From contig NZ_KB905413.1 in the NCBI RefSeq assembly GCF_000379465.1, positions 167-34,374 of the forward strand: DNA of 34,208 bases, read 5' to 3'. Made by a program: the position numbers and the translations under genes. The notes below the pieces were generated by a model, which ran no database searches, had not been told where the DNA came from, and saw nothing but the letters and a program-made list of their open reading frames with translations. The stretch's first letter is position 1. Every line of letters begins with the position of its first letter. Shown here piece after piece: positions 1-9,121 of the stretch. Source of the stretch: Sciscionella marina DSM 45152 (GTDB lineage: Bacteria; Actinomycetota; Actinomycetes; Mycobacteriales; Pseudonocardiaceae).

Positions 1-2
1 GG

Positions 3-68
3 AAACCCGCATTGAACGCGTTCGCGAACACGTTCGGTGACCGCTGGCCGGCCGCCGAGAAGTACTAA
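3..68 (+). mobile_element. 3' end of an IS256-family transposase gene
   Basis: The window opens inside a reading frame that ends at TAA 66-68. Its last residues, PALNAFANTFGDRWPAAEKY, resemble the C-terminus of actinobacterial Mutator/IS256-type transposases (ALNAFAITF.DR.PAAE.Y from memory). Only about 21 codons are visible, so neither the catalytic DDE residues nor the integrity of the element can be judged. A possible terminal repeat, GGACAACCC, lies near 122-130 and resembles the inverse of the GGGTTGTGTCC end at 33342. The family call is from recall, not alignment. Confidence 0.5.
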
Positions 69-144
69 CCACCAACGCCGAAAACACCGAACCTGTTACA
101 GGCCCTCGGCGCACCAAGATAAGGACAACCCAGCAGGGCGTCAG

Positions 145-496
145 TCAGTAATCGAGCGACGACCCGGGACGAGAACGCGTCTCATCATCAAGGTCGGTGA
201 TCTTGGAGATCGTCTCCCGCGAGACCTGCGCCCCATAGATCTCCGCCAGGTGCGCCTGAATCTCTCCGGTGGCGAAACGTCCCCTCCCGGCCCCGAGGCA
301 CATCGATCCGGACATCGCCCCCATCGGTACCCACCGTCTTCGACGACGATCCGCTCTGCTCGTTCCACCCGAACTTCCCGGCAGCCTCACCTTTCTCGTA
401 CCCGAGGGGCTCATCCAGCTCGGTGTTCAGCGCCGACTCCGACACCATCTTCGTGACCGGCCGTAACAGCCCGTTCGGGCCGACCAGTGATACCCC
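145..496 (-). pseudogene. decayed IS256-family transposase N-terminal fragment
   Basis: Two frames on the minus strand together give IS256-type N-terminal sequence. Positions 496 to about 280 encode LVGPNGLLRPVTKMVSESAL, then LGYEKGEAAG, SKTVGTDGGDVRIDVPRGR and EGTF. A second frame continues with FATGEIQAHLAEIYGAQVSR and ETISKITD, then stops at 145. Intact relatives have about 25 more residues between these blocks, so the copy has an internal deletion plus a frameshift, and it lacks the catalytic domain. It points toward the plus-strand transposase end at 3-68. It is a relic and cannot encode an active transposase. Confidence 0.75.
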
Positions 497-624
497 CTCC
501 ACTCGCGCGCCGGCCGGACGGGTGGCGGGCGGTTCGCCTGGGCCCGAGCGATGCCTACCACCGGTTCTACGGGTAGTGGGCAGCGTTTGCCGACCGACCG
601 GCCTGACGGCGCGAGGGGTGATCC
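497..624. other. gap between IS relic and tetR
   Basis: No protein-like frame, convincing hairpin with a T tract, or repeat was found here. It separates the IS256 relic from the end of the tetR gene and is probably the left junction of the accessory region. Confidence 0.4.
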
Positions 625-1266
625 TCAGCCGCCAGTTTCCTCCGAAGCACCAGGATGGCTGGCTTGGCCAGTGAGCCGACAACCGGTCGCCAGGTTCGCG
701 TAGCCGAGTAGGTGCGTCTCTGCTTCGTGGGCGCCGACTGACAGCTGTCCGACGACATGGTGGCCGAACGCGTCTTCCAAAGCGACCATGTTGTGGGCTA
801 CTGCCGAGGACGACTCGGACAGGGTGAAGACCCCGAGCCCCTGGCCGACGTCGAGTATCGACTGGTAGATCGCGACTTGCCGGTCGTACAGCGAGCGGCG
901 CAGTACGTGCACCACCGGGTTGCGGCGCACCAGCGGCGCGAACTCGTAGAGCAGGACACACAGCTCGTCGTCCGGGCCCACCGGTAGCCCGGAACGGATC
1001 ATCGCGACGAGCCGTTCGCGGGGATCCTCGATCGCCTCGACAGTTCTGCGGCGTTGTGTCGCGAACCGGTCGACAGCGTCGCCGTACACGATCTGAAAGA
1101 GTTCGTCGACTTCCGGGAAGTAGTAGTTGACGAGTCCGGACGACAGGCCTGCCTCCGCGGCGATGTTGCGCACGGTGACGGCCGCCAGTCCTTCGCGGAC
1201 GATCACCGCGCGTGCGGCGGCCATGAACTCGTCCCGCCGAGCCTGTTGGTTTTTACGGCGTGCCAT
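625..1266 (-). CDS. TetR/AcrR family transcriptional regulator
   Basis: A 213-residue protein of normal TetR length. The N-terminus begins MARRKNQQARRDEFMAAARA and is followed by a typical helix-turn-helix (VTVRNIAAEAGLSSGLVNYY at about residues 29-48). The C-terminal ligand domain looks BetI-like. The ATG at 1266 is chosen because AGGTGA lies about 8 nt upstream and the HTH then sits at the usual distance from the start. The gene follows the amidohydrolase on the same strand after 37 nt, so it may be the last gene of the peptide-uptake operon and repress the promoter near 10340-10369. The ligand is unknown. The family is certain; the operon control is inference. Confidence 0.88.
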   Translation of the reverse strand: MARRKNQQARRDEFMAAARAVIVREGLAAVTVRNIAAEAGLSSGLVNYYFPEVDELFQIVYGDAVDRFATQRRRTVEAIEDPRERLVAMIRSGLPVGPDDELCVLLYEFAPLVRRNPVVHVLRRSLYDRQVAIYQSILDVGQGLGVFTLSESSSAVAHNMVALEDAFGHHVVGQLSVGAHEAETHLLGYANLATGCRLTGQASHPGASEETGG

Positions 1267-1303
1267 CAGGGAAGTATCACCTGCCGCAGACAGTGTCCTA
1301 CCA

Positions 1304-2947
1304 TCAGGCGGTTCGCGAAGTGACCTGCTCGGCACCGACCCAGGTGGACACGACCGGGATTCGCCCGATCTCGTCGGGGGCGCTGGTCTCGGGATCGGCG
1401 CCGAGCACGACGAAGTCGGCAAGGTAGCCGGGGGCGAGGCGTCCCTTCGTTGCTTCTTCGCCGGTGGCGCTCGCCGATCCGACCGTGTAGAGCGCCAAGG
1501 CTTCTCGCACCGAGATGCGCTGTGACGGTCCGAGGAGGTCCCCGTTCGCCGACGTGCGGGTGACGCAGCTCTGCACCGCCAGCAGTGGCTCGACGGGGCC
1601 ACAGGGATAGTCGCTTGACCCGGCCACGGTGATTCCGGAGTCGAGGAAGCTGCGGTGGGCGAACATTCGCTCCAGCCGGGCGGCGCCGTACCACTCGAGC
1701 AGCGCGTCGCCGTGGTACCAGACGTAGCTGCCGAACGGGACCGCGATCAGGTCCAGGGCTCGCATCCGCGCGAGGATTTCGGGGGTGACGATCGAGCAGT
1801 GCTCGATCCGGTGCCGCAGCCGCGTTCTCTCGGGTGTTGCCCGATCGGCCGCCTCGAGGGCATCGAGCAGGAGTGAGATCGCGCGGTCGCCGTTGGCGTG
1901 TACTCCGAGCCGGATTCCGGCGCGCTGTGCTCGGATGGCGAGGTCGGTGAGCATGGCGACGTCGGCCACCTGGATGCCGTGGTCGTCGTGGCCCGCACTG
2001 TCGTGGAAAGGCCGGTCCAGCAGGCAGGTGCGGCCGGCGACGGCGCCATCGACGAATGCTTTGACGCCGACGACTCGTACCCGGTCACCTCCGAACCCGG
2101 ACATGATGCCCACATCGGCGAGCCCGTCGAGAAACGGGTGCCTGATCAGTGTTGCGACCCGCAGCGACAATCGCCCGCGACGCTCGGCCTCCTGGTAGTG
2201 CCGCAACACCTGCGGGCTCACCAGCGCGTCGCAGATCGAGGTGACTCCCGCGGCGTGTAGCTCACCGGCGAACTGATCCAGCCCCTGGAGGAATTCCTCC
2301 GGGGCGGGCTCCGGCAGGATTGGTGCCGGCCTGCCTGCCGTGGGGGAGGTGTAGGCGGACAGCGACCGCTCGTAGAGCAGTCCGTTGAGCCGGCCCGCGC
2401 CGTCGCGGCCGAGGTCGCCGCCGGCAGGTGGCTCGGTGTCGTCGTCGAGGCCGCCCGCGGTGAGGCCGGCCGAGTTGGTGACGGCCCAGTGCCCGGCGAT
2501 GTGCACGACGAGGATGGGGTGCTCGCGCGAGATTCCGTCCAGAAACGCGCGGTCGATGCTCTGCCCGCCGGTGGTGCGCATGTGGTCGTAGCGTTCCGCG
2601 CGTATCCACCGTCGCGGTGGTGTCCGGGCGGCGGCCTCGGACAGTGCGGTGGTGAGGGCGGCGCGGTTACCCACGCGTTCGGGCGAAAGGTCGACGTGGA
2701 GCTTCGACTTGGCGCCCCAGGACGGGTGTGCGTGCGCGTCGTGGAAGCCGGGGACGACGACGTGATCCAGGTCGATGACTTCGGCTCGGGGAAAGCGGGT
2801 GCGCATCTCTGCACCGCTGCCGACCGCTACGACCTGTTCTCCGCAGGTGGCGAACGCGGTGGCGTCCGGGCCGGCCATGGTGATCACCCGCTGGGCGCGG
2901 AAGATCCGGACAAGGTGCCGCATCGGGTCGTCGGTCTGCACAGGCAT
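1304..2947 (-). CDS. amidohydrolase family 3 protein (YtcJ-like)
   Basis: A 547-residue metal-dependent hydrolase of the amidohydrolase superfamily. The metal motif PGFHDAHAHPSWG (D70, H72, H74 from this start) follows a short beta-sandwich lead-in. Later blocks LGVHANGDRAI, RHRIEHCSIV and AGSSDYPCGPVEPLLAVQ are typical of the YtcJ group. These enzymes hydrolyse amides, ureas or N-acyl compounds, but the substrate cannot be read from the sequence. ATG 2947 is 1 nt past the upstream peptidase stop, which implies translational coupling; ATG 2923 is an alternative. No signal peptide is seen, so it is likely cytoplasmic and processes what the neighbouring ABC transporter brings in. Confidence 0.88.
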   Translation of the reverse strand: MPVQTDDPMRHLVRIFRAQRVITMAGPDATAFATCGEQVVAVGSGAEMRTRFPRAEVIDLDHVVVPGFHDAHAHPSWGAKSKLHVDLSPERVGNRAALTTALSEAAARTPPRRWIRAERYDHMRTTGGQSIDRAFLDGISREHPILVVHIAGHWAVTNSAGLTAGGLDDDTEPPAGGDLGRDGAGRLNGLLYERSLSAYTSPTAGRPAPILPEPAPEEFLQGLDQFAGELHAAGVTSICDALVSPQVLRHYQEAERRGRLSLRVATLIRHPFLDGLADVGIMSGFGGDRVRVVGVKAFVDGAVAGRTCLLDRPFHDSAGHDDHGIQVADVAMLTDLAIRAQRAGIRLGVHANGDRAISLLLDALEAADRATPERTRLRHRIEHCSIVTPEILARMRALDLIAVPFGSYVWYHGDALLEWYGAARLERMFAHRSFLDSGITVAGSSDYPCGPVEPLLAVQSCVTRTSANGDLLGPSQRISVREALALYTVGSASATGEEATKGRLAPGYLADFVVLGADPETSAPDEIGRIPVVSTWVGAEQVTSRTA

Positions 2948-2948
2948 C

Positions 2949-3899
2949 TCACACAGTGTCGGTAGGCACGTCGTCGGCGGGGATGTCACGAAGCGCAGGC
3001 ACGTCGTGCAAGGTGGTGGCGTTGCGTACCGCGTCGCGGACGGCCTCGGCTGTGACGGTGGCGGCCACCGCCTCCAGTGCGCTCACGTTCGAGACCGGCA
3101 CGGTTGCGGTGGAGACAGCGAAAGCGGTGTCGCCGTCGAGCCCGGTGGCTGAGGGCGACACCGCCTGCGCGATGCCCCCGTGTCCGGCGTGTGCCAGTCG
3201 CCAGGTGGCGCGCTTGTCCAGGTGGGCGTCGGTGGCGACCACGACGAGGGTTGTGGCCTGGCCCCAGTCGAGCGTCGGCTGTGCATCGTCGGCCAGTGCG
3301 TCGACGACCCGCACGTGTCGTCCTCCGCGGAGCAGCCCGGCGAGCACTCTCCCGTCCTGTCCTATGACGTCTCCCATGGGATTGGCGACGGCCCACGCGG
3401 CCACCGTGGCGCCCTGGGCGGTGGTGCGGCCGGCGCGGCCGAAGCCGCCCTTCATCGCCGCTGCCGGGCCGTCGAGGGAACCGGCGGTGGCGCCGGTTCC
3501 CGCGCCGACGGTGCCCACGTCCTCGGTGCCTGCCGGGACCGCCGTGCGCACCGCGTGCTCGGTGGCCGCCGGGGTGGGCCAGTCGACCCGCCCGAGCGGC
3601 AGGTCGTAGATCACCGCCGCGAGCACGGACGGCACGGGCTTGGGCTGCGGGACCGGGCCGCCCAGCAGTTGCGTGAGATGCGCGGCAGCGGTCAGGCCGT
3701 AGGAGCTTCCTCCGGTCAGCACGATCGCGTCGGCGTGGTCGGCCGCGCCGCCCGGCTCGAAGACCGGGGTGTTGAGGGTGCCGGTGTTCTGGCCACGGAC
3801 AGCGGCTGCCGCGATCGAAGCCTGCGGCAGGAGGAACACGGTGAGCCCGGTGGCCGCGTCCCGGTCGGTCCAGTGGCCGATCCGGATCCCGTCGATCAT
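2949..3899 (-). CDS. P1 family peptidase, Thr-nucleophile subgroup
   Basis: A 316-residue N-terminal-nucleophile hydrolase of peptidase family S58/P1 (the DmpA, BapA and NylC fold). Family landmarks are LTGGSSYGLTAAA near residue 62, VGTVGAGTGATAG at 128-140 and MKGGFG at 149-154. The segment GQATTLVVVATDA (about 213-225) aligns with the autocleavage site of the family. The expected nucleophile is Thr216, since NylC-like members use Thr where DmpA uses Ser. The precursor would cut itself into alpha and beta chains. GGAG lies 5 nt before ATG 3899. It sits between the ABC ATPase gene and the amidohydrolase and probably cleaves an imported peptide or oligoamide. Substrate unknown. Confidence 0.85.
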   Translation of the reverse strand: MIDGIRIGHWTDRDAATGLTVFLLPQASIAAAAVRGQNTGTLNTPVFEPGGAADHADAIVLTGGSSYGLTAAAHLTQLLGGPVPQPKPVPSVLAAVIYDLPLGRVDWPTPAATEHAVRTAVPAGTEDVGTVGAGTGATAGSLDGPAAAMKGGFGRAGRTTAQGATVAAWAVANPMGDVIGQDGRVLAGLLRGGRHVRVVDALADDAQPTLDWGQATTLVVVATDAHLDKRATWRLAHAGHGGIAQAVSPSATGLDGDTAFAVSTATVPVSNVSALEAVAATVTAEAVRDAVRNATTLHDVPALRDIPADDVPTDTV

Positions 3900-3908
3900 G
3901 AAGTCTCC

Positions 3909-4664
3909 TCAGATGTCGCTTGCCAGCTGGAGCTTGCGCGTGTATTCATGCTTCGCGGGCTCGTAGAATCGATGGGCGGATCCCTCGTCGACGATCGCCC
4001 CTGCCTGCAGCACGATGATGCGGTCGGCGACGTAACGGGTGGCGCGAAGATCGTGCGAGATGAAGATCGCGCCGAACCGGTGCACGTCCTGCAACGAACG
4101 GATCAGGTTGATGATCTGTGCCTGCACCGACACGTCCAGAGCGCTCACGGCCTCGTCGAACAGGACGAACCGTGGCTCGGTGACCAGGGCTCGCGCGATG
4201 CTCACCCGTTGGCGTTGGCCGCCGGAAAGTTGGGCGGGGTATCGCTGCGCGAACGACGGGTCCAGCCCGACCTGTTCGAGGATCTGCAGTACGCGCTCGC
4301 GCCGACCGGTCCGGTCGGCACGAGCGAGGGCCAGCGGTTCGGCCACCGAACGCTCCACGGTCAGCCGCGGGTTGAGTGAGGTCTGTGGATGCTGCAACAC
4401 GACGCTGAGCGTTCCGGGTCGCTGTCGGCGCATCGGCGTGCCGGTGAAACGGACCTGGCCTGATTCGGGCCGCATCAGCCCGAGGCACAGTTTCCCGACT
4501 GTGCTCTTCCCGGATCCGGACTCGCCGACCAGCCCGATCATCTCCCCCGGTGCGATCTGCAGCGAGAAGCTCTCGAGTACCGGCGTGCGTACCCGGGCCC
4601 AGGCCGATCCCTGGGAATAGGCGAAGGAGACGTCGTCGAGTTCGACGAGCGGCGGTTCAGCCAC
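3909..4664 (-). CDS. dipeptide/oligopeptide ABC transporter ATP-binding protein (OppF/DppF-like)
   Basis: A 251-residue ATPase subunit. The Walker A motif is GLVGESGSGKST, the signature is LSGGQRQRVSIARAL, and the Walker B region is FVLFDEAVSALD, followed by an H-loop ISHD. The frame is open further upstream, but the chosen start is GTG 4664 because AGGAGGA lies 8 nt before it and the protein then begins VAEPPLVELDDVSFAY like its relatives. It overlaps the end of the first ATPase gene by 8 nt. The C-terminal extension typical of OppF is short. It pairs with the other ATPase to drive the two permeases. Confidence 0.9.
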   Translation of the reverse strand: MAEPPLVELDDVSFAYSQGSAWARVRTPVLESFSLQIAPGEMIGLVGESGSGKSTVGKLCLGLMRPESGQVRFTGTPMRRQRPGTLSVVLQHPQTSLNPRLTVERSVAEPLALARADRTGRRERVLQILEQVGLDPSFAQRYPAQLSGGQRQRVSIARALVTEPRFVLFDEAVSALDVSVQAQIINLIRSLQDVHRFGAIFISHDLRATRYVADRIIVLQAGAIVDEGSAHRFYEPAKHEYTRKLQLASDI

Positions 4665-5658
4665 GGCTGGTTTCCTCCTGGTGAGCGGACGCGACGACCG
4701 GCAGATGACACAGCGTCTGTGCCTCTCCGACGTGGTGCAGCTCGGGCCGCACCGTGAGGCATTCGGCAAGCACGGACCGGCAGCGGGGCGCGAAGCCACA
4801 TCCCTGGGTGGCCGAGCGCAGCACGGGCGGCTGTCCCGGGATCGGTTCGACCCGCTGGCCGGGTTGCTCATGACCGAGCGCGGAGGCGAGCAACTCCCGC
4901 GTATAGGGGTGGGCAGGGTTTGCGAACAGCACGGCGGGCGGTCCCTGCTCCACGACCCGGCCGCCGTACATGACGGCGACCCGGTCGCAGAAGCGGCGCA
5001 CGGCGGGCAGATCGTGGCTCATCAGCACCACTGCCGTGCTGTGGTGGCGAGCCTGGTCCACGAGGAGCTCGAGAATCTCGGCCTGGATCGACGCGTCGAG
5101 CGAGGCGGTGGGTTCATCGGCGATCACCGCTGCCGGCCGGTTGGCCAGGGCGATCGCGATCGAGACGCGCTGGGCCATCCCGCCGGAGAGCTGGTGGGGA
5201 TAAGCCCGTGCGGCGGTCGTGGGATCGGGCAGTCGCACCTGTTCCAGCAGCGCATGGATCTCCGCAGTGGACGCCCGCCCTTCGTGCTCGGCGGCGAGTG
5301 CCCAGCGCAGCTGTCGTTCCACGCGGGCGGTCGGGTCGAGTGTGCCGATGGGGTCCTGGAACACGAATCCGAGCCGTGCACGGCGCAGTGCCCGCAGTTC
5401 ACGCTCCCCGGTGTGCAGGACCGAGTGGTCCTCGATGTGCGCCTCACCGGACTCGATCCGGGCCTCCCGCGGCAACGCGCCGGCCAGGGCCGCTCCGAGC
5501 GTGCTCTTGCCCGAACCGCTCTCGCCGACGATGCCGAGCACTTCGGCGGGCGCCACCGAGATCGAGGCGTCGTCGAGAGCACGCACTCGCTCGCGCCGGG
5601 TCCGGTACTCCACGACCAGCCCGCGTGCCTCCAGGATCGTCTGGGTCTGTTCCTTCAT
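4657..5658 (-). CDS. dipeptide/oligopeptide ABC transporter ATP-binding protein (OppD/DppD-like)
   Basis: A 333-residue ATPase. Walker A is GIVGESGSGKSTLG, the signature is LSGGMAQRVSIAIAL, and Walker B is AVIADEPTASLD. The C-terminal part holds the OppD-type cysteine-rich tail (GCGFAPRCRSVLAECL near residue 290). That region binds an iron-sulfur cluster in some relatives, although that role is not shown here. ATG 5658 overlaps the permease stop as ATGA, which fixes the start and indicates coupling. It forms the ATPase pair of a peptide-type importer with the gene that follows. Confidence 0.92.
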   Translation of the reverse strand: MKEQTQTILEARGLVVEYRTRRERVRALDDASISVAPAEVLGIVGESGSGKSTLGAALAGALPREARIESGEAHIEDHSVLHTGERELRALRRARLGFVFQDPIGTLDPTARVERQLRWALAAEHEGRASTAEIHALLEQVRLPDPTTAARAYPHQLSGGMAQRVSIAIALANRPAAVIADEPTASLDASIQAEILELLVDQARHHSTAVVLMSHDLPAVRRFCDRVAVMYGGRVVEQGPPAVLFANPAHPYTRELLASALGHEQPGQRVEPIPGQPPVLRSATQGCGFAPRCRSVLAECLTVRPELHHVGEAQTLCHLPVVASAHQEETSRG

Positions 5659-6530
5659 TGCTCCCGCCTCTGGGCTCGTAGCGAGTCGCCGACCAGATTG
5701 AAAGCAAGGACAGCCAGCCCGAGCACGAAGCCCGGAATGAGCAGATAGGACGGTGCCACGGTGAGGTAGAGCCGCCCGGCCCCGACCAGCGCACCGAGGG
5801 AGGTGTCGGGTGCCTGCACCCCGAGCCCGAGGAAACTGATCCCGCCCTCGACCAGCATCCCCAGCGAGATCGAATAGGTGCACTGCACGATCACCGCCTC
5901 ACGCATGTTCGGCAACAGGTGCCGACGAACGATCCAGCCCAGCCTGGCACCGGCGACCTCGGCCGAAGTGACGAAGTCGAGTTCGACGATCCGCAGCGCC
6001 TCGGCCCGGGCCACCCGGATCATCGTCGGCAGTGTCACGGCCACGATCGCCACGATCGCCGCCGGTCGGCCCGGGCCGAGCACGACCGACACCAGCACCG
6101 CGATAAGGATCGTCGGGAAGCTGAACAGCACATCGGTGACGCGGGTGATCAGCTGGTCGACCCGCCGCGACGCGTAGGCGGCGCAGCACCCGATCGCGAC
6201 CCCGACGACGGTGGCCACGAGCACCGCGATCGCCGACAGCACGATCGTGACACCGATCGCCGACGCGACCCGAGGCAGCAGCGAGCGGCCCAACTCGTCG
6301 GTGCCCAGCAGGAACCTCGCCGAGGGGCCCGCGACGCGCGGCCCGACCGAGGCGAGCGGATCGCCAAGCGGCAGCAGTGGATGCAGAATCCCCACCCCTA
6401 CCAGCAGCACCAGCAATAGCAGCCCGAGCCACCCGAGCGGGTCCCCGCGGAACGGGATGCGCAAGCTCCGGGGCGCCGACCGGGCGGGACGGGCCGCAGC
6501 CGGTGCCCCCGTCGTCGATGAGTCCGTCAT
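5655..6530 (-). CDS. ABC transporter permease (OppC/DppC-like)
   Basis: A 291-residue inner-membrane permease. An N-terminal OppC segment with one membrane helix (about residues 33-52) precedes the FLLGTDELGRSLLPR block typical of this family. The BPD-transport domain follows, with five further helices and an EAA loop (EVAGARLGWIVRRHLLPN). ATG 6530 overlaps the stop of the preceding permease as ATGA. It should form the translocation channel with the OppB-like partner. The substrate class, peptide or nickel-type, cannot be separated by sequence alone; the two flanking peptidases favour a peptide or amide. Confidence 0.92.
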   Translation of the reverse strand: MTDSSTTGAPAAARPARSAPRSLRIPFRGDPLGWLGLLLLVLLVGVGILHPLLPLGDPLASVGPRVAGPSARFLLGTDELGRSLLPRVASAIGVTIVLSAIAVLVATVVGVAIGCCAAYASRRVDQLITRVTDVLFSFPTILIAVLVSVVLGPGRPAAIVAIVAVTLPTMIRVARAEALRIVELDFVTSAEVAGARLGWIVRRHLLPNMREAVIVQCTYSISLGMLVEGGISFLGLGVQAPDTSLGALVGAGRLYLTVAPSYLLIPGFVLGLAVLAFNLVGDSLRAQRREQ

Positions 6531-7488
6531 GCGGCCCCCCTGCGTCCCACTCGCGGATCGATGACGCCGTAGAGCACGTCGATGAGCATGTTGATCACCA
6601 CGAAGGCCGCGGCCGCCGCCAGCACCACGCCCTGCACGGCCGGATAGTCGCGCTGGTCCGCGGCGTTGATCAGGTAGCTGCCGAGCCCGTTGAGCGCGAA
6701 CAGGTTCTCCACGATCGCTGCGCCGCCGAGCAGGTAGGCCAGGTAGATGCCGAACACGGTGAGAACGGGCGCGGCGATGTTGCGCCACAGGTGGTGCCGG
6801 TAGGTGGTGAGCACCGGGAGGCCGCGAATCTCGGTGGCGCGCACGTAAGGCTCGTCGAGCACCGTGCCGACGGCCCTGCGGGTGGTCGCCATCACCACCC
6901 CGATCCCGAAGGTGGAGAGCACGAGCGCGGGCGGCACCGCGGCGGCGAGGTTACCGGCGGGGTCGTCGACCAGGCTCGGCCACACTCCCACGGTGAACGG
7001 CACCACGTAGGTGGTGATGACGAAGACGAGCAGGCCGCCGAGCAGGATCTCCGGCAGGCTCAGGAACAGGACGTTGACCAGGCGGGTGGCGGTGGCCGAA
7101 CCCCGCCGGCGGGCGCTGACTCCGCCCAGCAGCCCCAGCGCGACACCGGGCACCACGGTGAACAGGCCGCCGAGGACGGCGAGCTCGATGGTGACCCGCG
7201 CCCGGCCGAAGATCTCGCCGGCCACCGGTTGCCGCTGCGCAGGGACGTGCCGAGATCGCCGGTGAACAACCCGCCGAACCAGTTCGTGAACTGTAGGAAC
7301 ACCGGCTGGTCGAGGCCGTACTTGGTCACCGCCGCGGCCCGTTCGGCTGGTGTCGCCTGCGGCCCCACCAGCACGTCGACGTAGTTGCCCGGCACCAGTC
7401 GCATGGCGATGAACACGACGAGGGCCACCCCGAGCAGTGTCAGCAGCGCGACGACGGCCTGCCGGAGGACGAACCCGAGTAGCCCCAC
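6527..7488 (-). pseudogene. ABC transporter permease (OppB/DppB-like), single-base frameshift
   Basis: Two overlapping frames make up one permease. The first runs from GTG 7488 (MGLLGFVLRQAVVALL to GDLGTSLRSG). The second continues as PVAGEIFGRARVTIELAVLG and ends at 6527. The junction is at 7225-7233, where the coding strand reads GGCAACCGG. Adding one base (GGCCAACCGG) restores the expected SGQPVAGEIF and gives about 320 residues, the normal family length. As given, the product from 7488 would stop near 7060. GGAGGAAGG precedes GTG 7488. Either the gene is freshly broken, which would disable the importer, or this is a sequencing error; the intact reading frame on both sides makes both plausible. 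Six membrane helices can be traced across the two parts. Confidence 0.85.
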
Positions 7489-7492
7489 CCCG

Positions 7493-9121
7493 TCACCTTC
7501 CTCCGACGTGGGTCCGGGACAGCGCCTCGACGTGGCGCATCGGGTCCACGTTGCCGTCCAGACCGCTGATCTTGGCCGTGACGCGGTCCGATCGGTAGGC
7601 GACGACTACCGGCTTGGTGACCAGCGGAATGGTGTTCGCCTGCTGCTCGATGGCTTCCGCCGCCCGCCGGGCGGCCTCGGTCACCACGCCGCCCTCGGCC
7701 TGCCAGGCCTGCGTGATGAGCTCGGTCAGGTGTGGATCCTTCTGCTGGAATCCCACCGCGAACGGGGCCAGCTGCGGGCTCCAGTTGCGCATCGCCATCA
7801 GCGGACCCCCGAACGCGGCGTAGTACGTGACGGTGGCGTCCATCTGTGCCGGCACAGACACCCAGGCCCGCTGGTTGAGCACGCCTTCTTCGAGCTGGGT
7901 GGCCACCACGGTCACGCCGATCTCGGCGAGGCTCTGCTGGATGATCTGGGTGATGGCGCCACCGACGGTGTCGCCAGCGGTGGCACCGTAGATGATCTCG
8001 AATCGCAGGTTGGGGTGACCGGCTTCGGCCAGCAGCGACCTGGCCCGATCGGGATCACGACGCAGCGAAGACGGTATCGCCCCCGGAAAGGCTGCCGACA
8101 CCACACCGGTGACCTCGCCGGCGTCCGCAAGGGCGACGCGCCGGATCTTCTCGCGGTCGATGCCACAAGCGATGGCCTGCCGGACCCGGGGATCGGCGAA
8201 GGGGGTAGCGCCGCAGGCGTTCAGGGTCAGGACGAAGAAGTCGGTGCATTGCTGCACCCGCACGGCGAGGTTCGGGATGCTCGACAGCAGCAGGGGCGCG
8301 TCGGGCTGGTCGAAATCGGCGATGTCGATGCTGCCGTTGCCAAGGGCGGCGATCCGCGAGTTCACGTCCGGCATGATCGGGATGACAAGGCGGTCCGCGG
8401 CCGGCGAACGCCAGGCGTGCGGATTGCGGACCAGGACCCAGCGTTGATCCTGCTCGTGGCTTTGCACCAGGAACGGTCCCGTGCCGAGCATCTCGGTAGT
8501 CGGGTCGAGCCCGCCGGCGTCGATCTCCTTCATCGGCAGGATCACCGCAGACGCAGCGCTGAGCGCGGACAGGAACGTGCGGCTGGGCGCGGCAAGCCTG
8601 AACCGCACCGTCCGGTCGTCGAGCTTGCTGACCGTGGTGCTCGGGCCGCCGATGAAACTGGCGAACGATGTCGGGTTCTCCGGATCGAGATGTCGCCGGA
8701 AGGTCTCGACCACATCATCGGCGGTCAGCGGGCGGCCGTGGGAGAACACGGCATCGGGACGCAGCGAGAAGACGTACTCGGTCGGCGAGGGAGTCTGCCA
8801 GCTCTGCGCCAGCGCCGGCACTACGTTCAGGTTGTCGTCGAGCTCGACCAGCGGGTCGTAGATCACCTGGATCAGGTCCCACGAGGAACCCAGGTTCGAC
8901 TTCGGCGGATCGAGCGCGATGGCTTCAGCACTCTTACCCCAGATGACCGTGCCGCCCGGTACTGCGGTGGCGGGCCCGATACCGCCACCGACCTCGGCGC
9001 GCCTCGCGCACCCCGACAGCACCCCGGGAACCGCGATACCGGCCCCTCCGGTGAGCAGCGCACGCAACACGGCTCGACGACCGACGCCAGTGCTTCCGGA
9101 TGGAGGAACCGGGGCTGTCAC
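7493..9121 (-). CDS. ABC transporter substrate-binding lipoprotein, family 5
   Basis: A 542-residue extracellular solute-binding protein of the DppA/OppA family (SBP_bac_5). The N-terminus has a twin-arginine-like stretch (GRRAVLRALLTGGAG, Arg15-Arg16) and a lipobox LSGC ending at Cys38, so it is probably exported by Tat or Sec and anchored as a lipoprotein. The mature part shows the family pattern LIQVIYDPLVELDDNLNVVP, then FSLRPDAVFSHGRPLTADDV. GTG 9121 overlaps the upstream peptidase stop as GTGA. It captures the substrate for the following permeases. The ligand is unknown, and position-specific pocket residues cannot be read by eye. Confidence 0.92.
   Translation of the reverse strand: MTAPVPPSGSTGVGRRAVLRALLTGGAGIAVPGVLSGCARRAEVGGGIGPATAVPGGTVIWGKSAEAIALDPPKSNLGSSWDLIQVIYDPLVELDDNLNVVPALAQSWQTPSPTEYVFSLRPDAVFSHGRPLTADDVVETFRRHLDPENPTSFASFIGGPSTTVSKLDDRTVRFRLAAPSRTFLSALSAASAVILPMKEIDAGGLDPTTEMLGTGPFLVQSHEQDQRWVLVRNPHAWRSPAADRLVIPIMPDVNSRIAALGNGSIDIADFDQPDAPLLLSSIPNLAVRVQQCTDFFVLTLNACGATPFADPRVRQAIACGIDREKIRRVALADAGEVTGVVSAAFPGAIPSSLRRDPDRARSLLAEAGHPNLRFEIIYGATAGDTVGGAITQIIQQSLAEIGVTVVATQLEEGVLNQRAWVSVPAQMDATVTYYAAFGGPLMAMRNWSPQLAPFAVGFQQKDPHLTELITQAWQAEGGVVTEAARRAAEAIEQQANTIPLVTKPVVVAYRSDRVTAKISGLDGNVDPMRHVEALSRTHVGGR

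Noticed and set aside
4665-4871. N-terminal extension of the OppF-like ATPase
   Set aside because: It overlaps the OppD-like gene, reads as shadow sequence, and GTG 4664 has a strong ribosome-binding site.
5659-5883. N-terminal extension of the OppD-like ATPase
   Set aside because: It lies within the permease gene; ATG 5658 with the ATGA overlap gives the normal family start.
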